Source: Nothopassalora personata
Taxonomy: Eukaryota > Ascomycota > Dothideomycetes > Mycosphaerellales > Mycosphaerellaceae
DNA: 64,000 bases
Direction of reading: 5' to 3'
NCBI GenBank assembly: GCA_033816765.1
Contig: CM066291.1
Coordinates: 5,518,001 to 5,582,000, forward strand
Both the position numbers and the translations under genes were made by a program. The notes beneath the pieces were generated by a model, which worked only from the letters and a program-made list of their open reading frames with translations, made no database searches and had not been told where the DNA came from. Positions 59,284 to 64,000 of this stretch are shown piece by piece. Position 1 is the stretch's first letter, and each line of letters begins with the position of its first letter.

Positions 59284-60327
59284 GTTGAGTAGAACTGTCG
59301 CGTCGGGGAGGAATGTGGGTCAATCAATGGATATAGTTCGTAGAAGAACCTGATATTAACGATAGACAGCGAAGAACGAGGCGACAGAACTCGGCAAGAA
59401 ACAAGGGACGATCGCTTGCAAAGGGCATGCCACCTTACTTTATACTCCCCTGACACAATACAATGGAAAGCAATAAACACAGACCTTCAGGCCAAGCGTT
59501 CTGAGGTTTCCCCAGACTTCGACGCACCTTAATTGGTAACGTCGTGATCTGTGGGACCAATGAGATACGCCCATTGGCCACTGGCGCGATATCTCATGGT
59601 TCGTGACGGTCGGAAGGGGCAAAAGCTTGCATGAGGCTCCGGTTCCATGCAGCTCTCGACCCTGGAGCTTCGTGCTGCAAAAGCTGTTGATACCCCGGGA
59701 TCATCCTCAACGTGAAAGGTGGTGACCTGTCGATACTAACGAACTTCTCGTCGCGTTTCTGAAGTTCGAAGAGAGTCAGAGGTGTACGTACCGAGGTAGC
59801 CCAACGGTTGTGTTGTTCCACGAAATGATATTCTACTAGTAGACACTAAGATCGATGAAGAAGGCGCGACCCGTCCCTGAGCAGATCCTTGCAGCTTCAG
59901 CCTTGGCGGCATGGTTTCCCGCGAACTCGAGCCGAGCATCTCTCTGCTTGCCGTCGCCACGCTCACGAGATGTGCGTGCCACACTCTATTATTACAGCAT
60001 GTGTGGTGTCGCACATGGTGTCTGTCCCTGAAATCGCTGAAATCACATGGTTCGTGGTCAGCAGAGATCGCCGAAGCAGCCGAGAATGCCAAGCACATCG
60101 GACTCACTCGCGGAAGCAGAAGCGGCCAACTTTCGGCCACATGATGATGCCAGTGGCGAGCAGTGGATCGCACAGCACATGCACATGGCTCGAACGCCCT
60201 ATGCCCCACTCAAGATGTGAGCACAGCACGCATTCTCCTCCGAGCCATGCAGAACTTTCGACTGCTGTGACTCCAGCTACGTTGCATTGCCGACCCCCCC
60301 GCTCACCATCAGGAAACGCAAGGGCTG
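59284..60327. other. Intergenic, no supported gene
   Basis: About 1 kb between two minus-strand genes, with the GPI-protein promoter at the left. Frames of up to 157 codons on both strands at 59700-60300 lack motifs and exon logic. Confidence 0.55.
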
Positions 60328-61840
60328 CTATGCCTCGATGGCAATTCTGCTAGCAGAAACAGTCTCCAGAGCGCCAGAGTCCAGATCCCAACCTTTCTCC
60401 TTCAGCGCATTTCCATACTGCTGCAAGACATCTGCTGCTTGACTCATAGTAGATCGCATCAGCTCCAGCTCAGCATACTGATCAGGTTGGGTAGTCTTCT
60501 TGACCTTGTTCGCAGTGGCCACTGCAAGTGCTTGCCACCACGCCGTGATCATCTCCGGAGCCGTTACATCCTTCTTCAGCACGATAAAGAGACTGCTGCG
60601 GCCGGGTAGAGACTTCGTATCCTGCCACAAGATATATGAAGTCTTCTCATATACCGCTAGTATCGATTGAAGGGCAGGACCTTGGCTGGGGAAAGCCTTG
60701 GTCGATGTCTGAGTGCCGGAGACGGCCTTGAGCAGCCGCTCAGTCGAGGCACCGACAGCACAATGACCCAGGACCCGATCATCGTTACTTCTCAACACAC
60801 CGTCACGCTCGAAGATGCGTTCCTCGCTAGCGATCTCGACAGGCGAAGGTACATGTCCTCGTTGCAGATGGTGGTATACAAGAGTTGCTCGCTGGCGATT
60901 GAGAGTCTGCATGGTAACGGCCCGCACAGCTCTTCGATTCGTCTCCAGGTGGATCGCCAGGAGCACGACGAGCGCTGTCCAGGCGGCGGCTGGCTCCGTA
61001 ATATAGCTGATCACCACACTTCCCGCCCACATCCCAAGCAGAGAGATGACCGTCTCCTGGCTCGAATCTTTGGCATTGAGCTCGGCCAGATTGCCCCATT
61101 TCGCAAAATGAGCGCTCAAGCTTGCTTTCGCACTGCCAGCAGCAACACCGCACAGAGATCGGAGTATGCTGCTGAAGCTCAAGATGATGACACTGATTGA
61201 CTTCGGAAAGGCCACAGAGATCATGTCGAGCAGGAAGCCAGTGTCATTCAAGATGTCGGCCAGTAGCCGATACATCTTGCACTCCGGCTCAAGAGCTGTA
61301 CCCAGTCTGTGCGCGAACAAAATGGTAGCGAGCCGACCAGCAGAGGACTGAAAGATGGATAGCAGGATTGCGGCTGTGGGTGATGCATCAGCATCGCCTA
61401 CGCCAACACTCGATAGCACGGCTCGAGATGCTAGCAGACTGGCGATGCTGCTCGAGAAAGCTTGCAGGGAGTCCTGTCATCGTCAGCGCGCGAATCTGAC
61501 AGAGTTTCCACACGCTTACATATATCTGATACCTGCCGTTGTCAGCGTTCAAGTCCACTGATAACTCAATAGCTTCATGTACTCACTCCAGATAATCCTG
61601 CGTCACACTGCTCGGATACCCCACCGGCATGAACACCTCAAACGCTTGCTGCAAAAGCGACTTCGCATTTTTTGGTGCCTTTTATGCGTCAGTCTAGGCT
61701 CTTCTCACATGCTTTCCGCTTCGCCATACAATAACGTCAACTCTGCTCCGCTCTGCAGATCCTTGGGGGGACTGCACGTAAGTCGCCTTCTCCAGTCCGG
61801 CCTCATCGTACTCCTTGATCCGTAACGAAGAGCTCGCCAT
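60328..61840 (-). CDS. RUS family (DUF647) membrane protein
   Basis: Homologue of the eukaryotic root UVB sensitive proteins, whose biochemical role is unsettled; plant members act in vitamin B6-linked and plastid functions. Exons are 61778-61840, 61587-61678, 61520-61532 (13 nt) and 60328-61473; introns are 99, 54 and 46 nt. The product is 437 residues. The family signature is clear after splicing: VFMPVGYPSSVTQDYLEYQ, then DSLQAFSSSIASLLASRAVL, GVGDADASPTAAILL, GRLATILFAHRLG, KMYRLLADILNDTG, SLCGVAAGSAKASLSAHFA and GNLAELNAKDSSQETVI. Several hydrophobic helices (SLLGMWAGSVVISYI; AWTALVVLLAIHL) fit a membrane protein. The C-terminal part (YILWQDTKSLPGR, APEMITAWWQAL) matches the divergent family tail. 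The tiny exon supplies YQIY, needed for the YLEYQIYDSLQ motif. Confidence 0.92.
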
Positions 61841-62089
61841 CTTGTGATGACATGTTCGAAACGAAAGTGAACACGCAAGTTGTCGAGCGCATTCGAAGCT
61901 CTCCGCAATGGCAGGGAAGTGAGGGTGGCACCATTACACGTGACAATCCGACTCTTGGAATCTGGATGGAACCGATTTGGTTACCTCAGCAAGCTCAGTC
62001 GCTTCTTTCTCGGCTCGGCACCGTTTAGCTCCGATCATCACGGGTCAGCACGGTTTAGCACCGTTCAGCCAATCGGGTGATTCCGCAGC

Positions 62090-64000
62090 AGCGAGCCTTA
62101 GCGAAGCGTCTAAGATCGAATAGGGCTTGTTTTAGTGCAGCTTAAAGCTATGTAGCACTACTACTATATTTCAGTACGCGATAGCAACCGATTACTACGC
62201 CCGGCCGAGCTCCTATAGATTCAAATAATAGCGCCGATAGTAGAGATTACGACGGCGTCGAGAACGTAACGATCCGATAGCGCGTTATGTACGAAGTACA
62301 TCCTCGAATGTAAAACCGACTTTATGTAGTTGAAACTAATATTAGCTAGCGAGCTACTAACGCCTCTTACGAGTACACTACTACCCCTATTCGATTCCTT
62401 AGGCTAAATAAGCAAGAGTTGTTAATATTAAAGGTAGTACATTGTATTCGGTAGGCGCGCTAAGACGCGAAGCTAGGTAGATACATAACTATTAAGTCTA
62501 TTGCATAGCGCGCAATTGTCTATCTATTACGGAATGATTCCTACGGGCCCTAGAATTAGGATAATAAGACGAACACGTAACTTATCCTACCTAAGCGCTT
62601 AGACTTAGAGCGATTAGACTGCTTATACTTAGACTAATTAGACTGCTCATGCTTAGACTAATTAGACTAATTACCGAGATCTACGAATATCCTTTATATT
62701 TAGGAACGCTAGAAACCCTTATAGTTCTAATGCGTTCAACTTATGTTACTATCTCACTAATTGGAATACAACTCTTATTCCTATTATTCATCTTCGCTTA
62801 GCTTACTTTAGCCTCTCTAAAGAATACCGCCACGTAACTTAACTTATCTCTCTTTTAAGACTAGCCCTAGAACGAGATAATAACACTATCGTACTATGTA
62901 CGGATATAAGGTAAAACAGCGATTAAGCATTATAAAGACGTAGTAGCCATTTAATAGCACGCCTACGACGCACTATTACGTATAGTTATAGACTCGTCCT
63001 ACGTACCTTACTATGCTCTATAACGCTGTTTAATAAGCGATTGCTAGTAGTGTAGCTCTAATAGATGCCTAGTCTATATAAAACGTCTACACACCGTCGC
63101 TTCGTACTAGATCCTTATAGATATATAGACACGAGCGAATAGAAGGTATTGGATCGTTTAGCTATCCTCGAGTGTAACACCGACACCGTAACGAAGAATA
63201 TACGCTGTTATACGGATCGATCTAATGCATCGCTTCGAAACTAGCTCGTCTAGTATAATCGAAAATTGCTTATAAAATGCAGTAACATTTAGTACTAGAC
63301 TAGAGCACTAGTTTTAATAATCTCGTATACTACCGCGTAGTCTATATTATTTAAACTGTCGATATTAGTGCCGCCGGTTAACTTAAAGATACCGAAAGGA
63401 TAATGCCGCGCGAGGTTATCGAGTTTAGCGATTGTACGAGATATAGGTGTCTAGTTATATCGAGAACCTCGTCCGTACAACACGGCGTTAAGCGACTAGT
63501 ATTTAATAGAGCGACGTAATATAGTCCGACGCGCCGGGATCGTAGCATAGTTCTTCGACTTAAGTACTACGCTATAGCTCGATGTGCCGGCTACTATTCC
63601 GACCTAGGCCTATAGGAACTTATATAGACTCTAATTATAGCTTCGTAGGAGATTAACGATAGATTGTAGCTTCTCCTACGTAGGTATGTCGTCGTCCTAC
63701 CGTCGTATATACCTCCTCCTTACTCTAGGTTACTGTGCCCGCGTAGGCTCCGTAGTGCGCGGCGCGTGTAGACTTCGTAGCATAACCGGAGGGAATCTAA
63801 TGTAGTCCTCCTCTTCGTCGCTATTAGGGGCGTTGTTATCGGTATCGGAGTACTCGTCTAACGATTCTTCTAACTCTATATCTTCGAAGGCGTGTAGTAA
63901 GGACTCGTGTCGCGCGGACGGCGATTGTAGGTAATTATAATAAGTAGACGACGCTATTGTTAATTCAATTAAAAGCGCCGAGCGTACGCTATCGAATGTA
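62090..64000. repeat. RIP-like repeat-derived DNA running off the right edge
   Basis: At about 62090 the composition changes to TA-rich DNA full of CTA, TAG and CGTA words, with few CpA or TpG steps, and no frame reaches 60 codons on either strand through the end of the window. It looks like the interior of the retroelement at 33-40 kb, but I found no shared segment with it and no reverse transcriptase, integrase or transposase motif on either strand. Element type and right boundary are unknown. Confidence 0.65.
62613..62673. repeat. 24-bp tandem repeat, about 2.5 copies
   Basis: Units at 62613-62636 and 62637-62660 (ATTAGACTGCT then CTTAGACTA) are followed by a partial third. The two full units differ by a T/C and an A/G, each as TpA against CpA or TpG, so the first unit looks RIP-mutated relative to the second. 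Confidence 0.7.

Noticed and set aside
1..64000. CRISPR arrays, prophage or bacterial operon features
   Set aside because: The window is spliced eukaryotic DNA and no regularly spaced direct repeats occur.

Overview
The window is nuclear DNA of a filamentous ascomycete (Pezizomycotina), most likely a Dothideomycete. The reasons are genes with short 49-94 nt GT-AG introns and CTNAC-like branch points, fungal orthologues (FlbA, Crz1, Gle2/Rae1, Get1, Chk1, Ufd2), a type I non-reducing polyketide synthase, and mobile DNA mutated in the pattern of repeat-induced point mutation (RIP). No prokaryotic, organellar, rRNA or tRNA features were seen. The lineage below Pezizomycotina is inference.

Left end (1-8.6 kb): a non-reducing PKS (SAT-KS-AT-PT-ACP-CMeT-esterase) on the minus strand, cut by the window edge. 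Its catalytic residues are intact, but the reading frame carries one apparent frameshift and two in-frame stops. Divergent from it is a remnant of an A-T-R carboxylate reductase in which the start of the adenylation domain is joined to the end of the reductase domain. Together they look like a decaying aryl-acid/aryl-aldehyde locus.

9.9-20.5 kb: housekeeping genes (ECT1, GET1, RAE1) mixed with short genes and broken copies of a fungal LPAELR-type (2EXR/F-box-like) family. 20.5-26.3 kb is gene-poor and holds an AT-rich island.

26.4-31.2 kb: the G-protein signalling regulator FlbA (two DEP regions plus RGS) and the checkpoint kinase Chk1. 32.9-39.9 kb: a complete but dead Ty3/gypsy LTR retrotransposon on the minus strand, with 162-bp LTRs and a TACTA target duplication, inserted into an older AT-rich island. 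Its changes sit at CpA/TpG sites and it keeps no long reading frame.

41.7-61.8 kb: another LPAELR-family gene, the calcineurin-regulated factor Crz1, the ubiquitin chain elongation factor Ufd2 (seven exons), a small unknown protein, a membrane-anchored lysozyme-like (GH23-type) protein, an aldo/keto reductase, a GPI-anchored cysteine-rich surface protein and a RUS/DUF647 membrane protein with a 13-nt exon. From about 62.1 kb to the end the DNA is repeat-derived, RIP-like and has no ORF of 60 codons.

The housekeeping genes are not an operon or pathway. No clearly new biological system is visible. The most informative observations are the broken PKS/reductase pair, the decaying LPAELR family and the context-restricted RIP of the retroelement.
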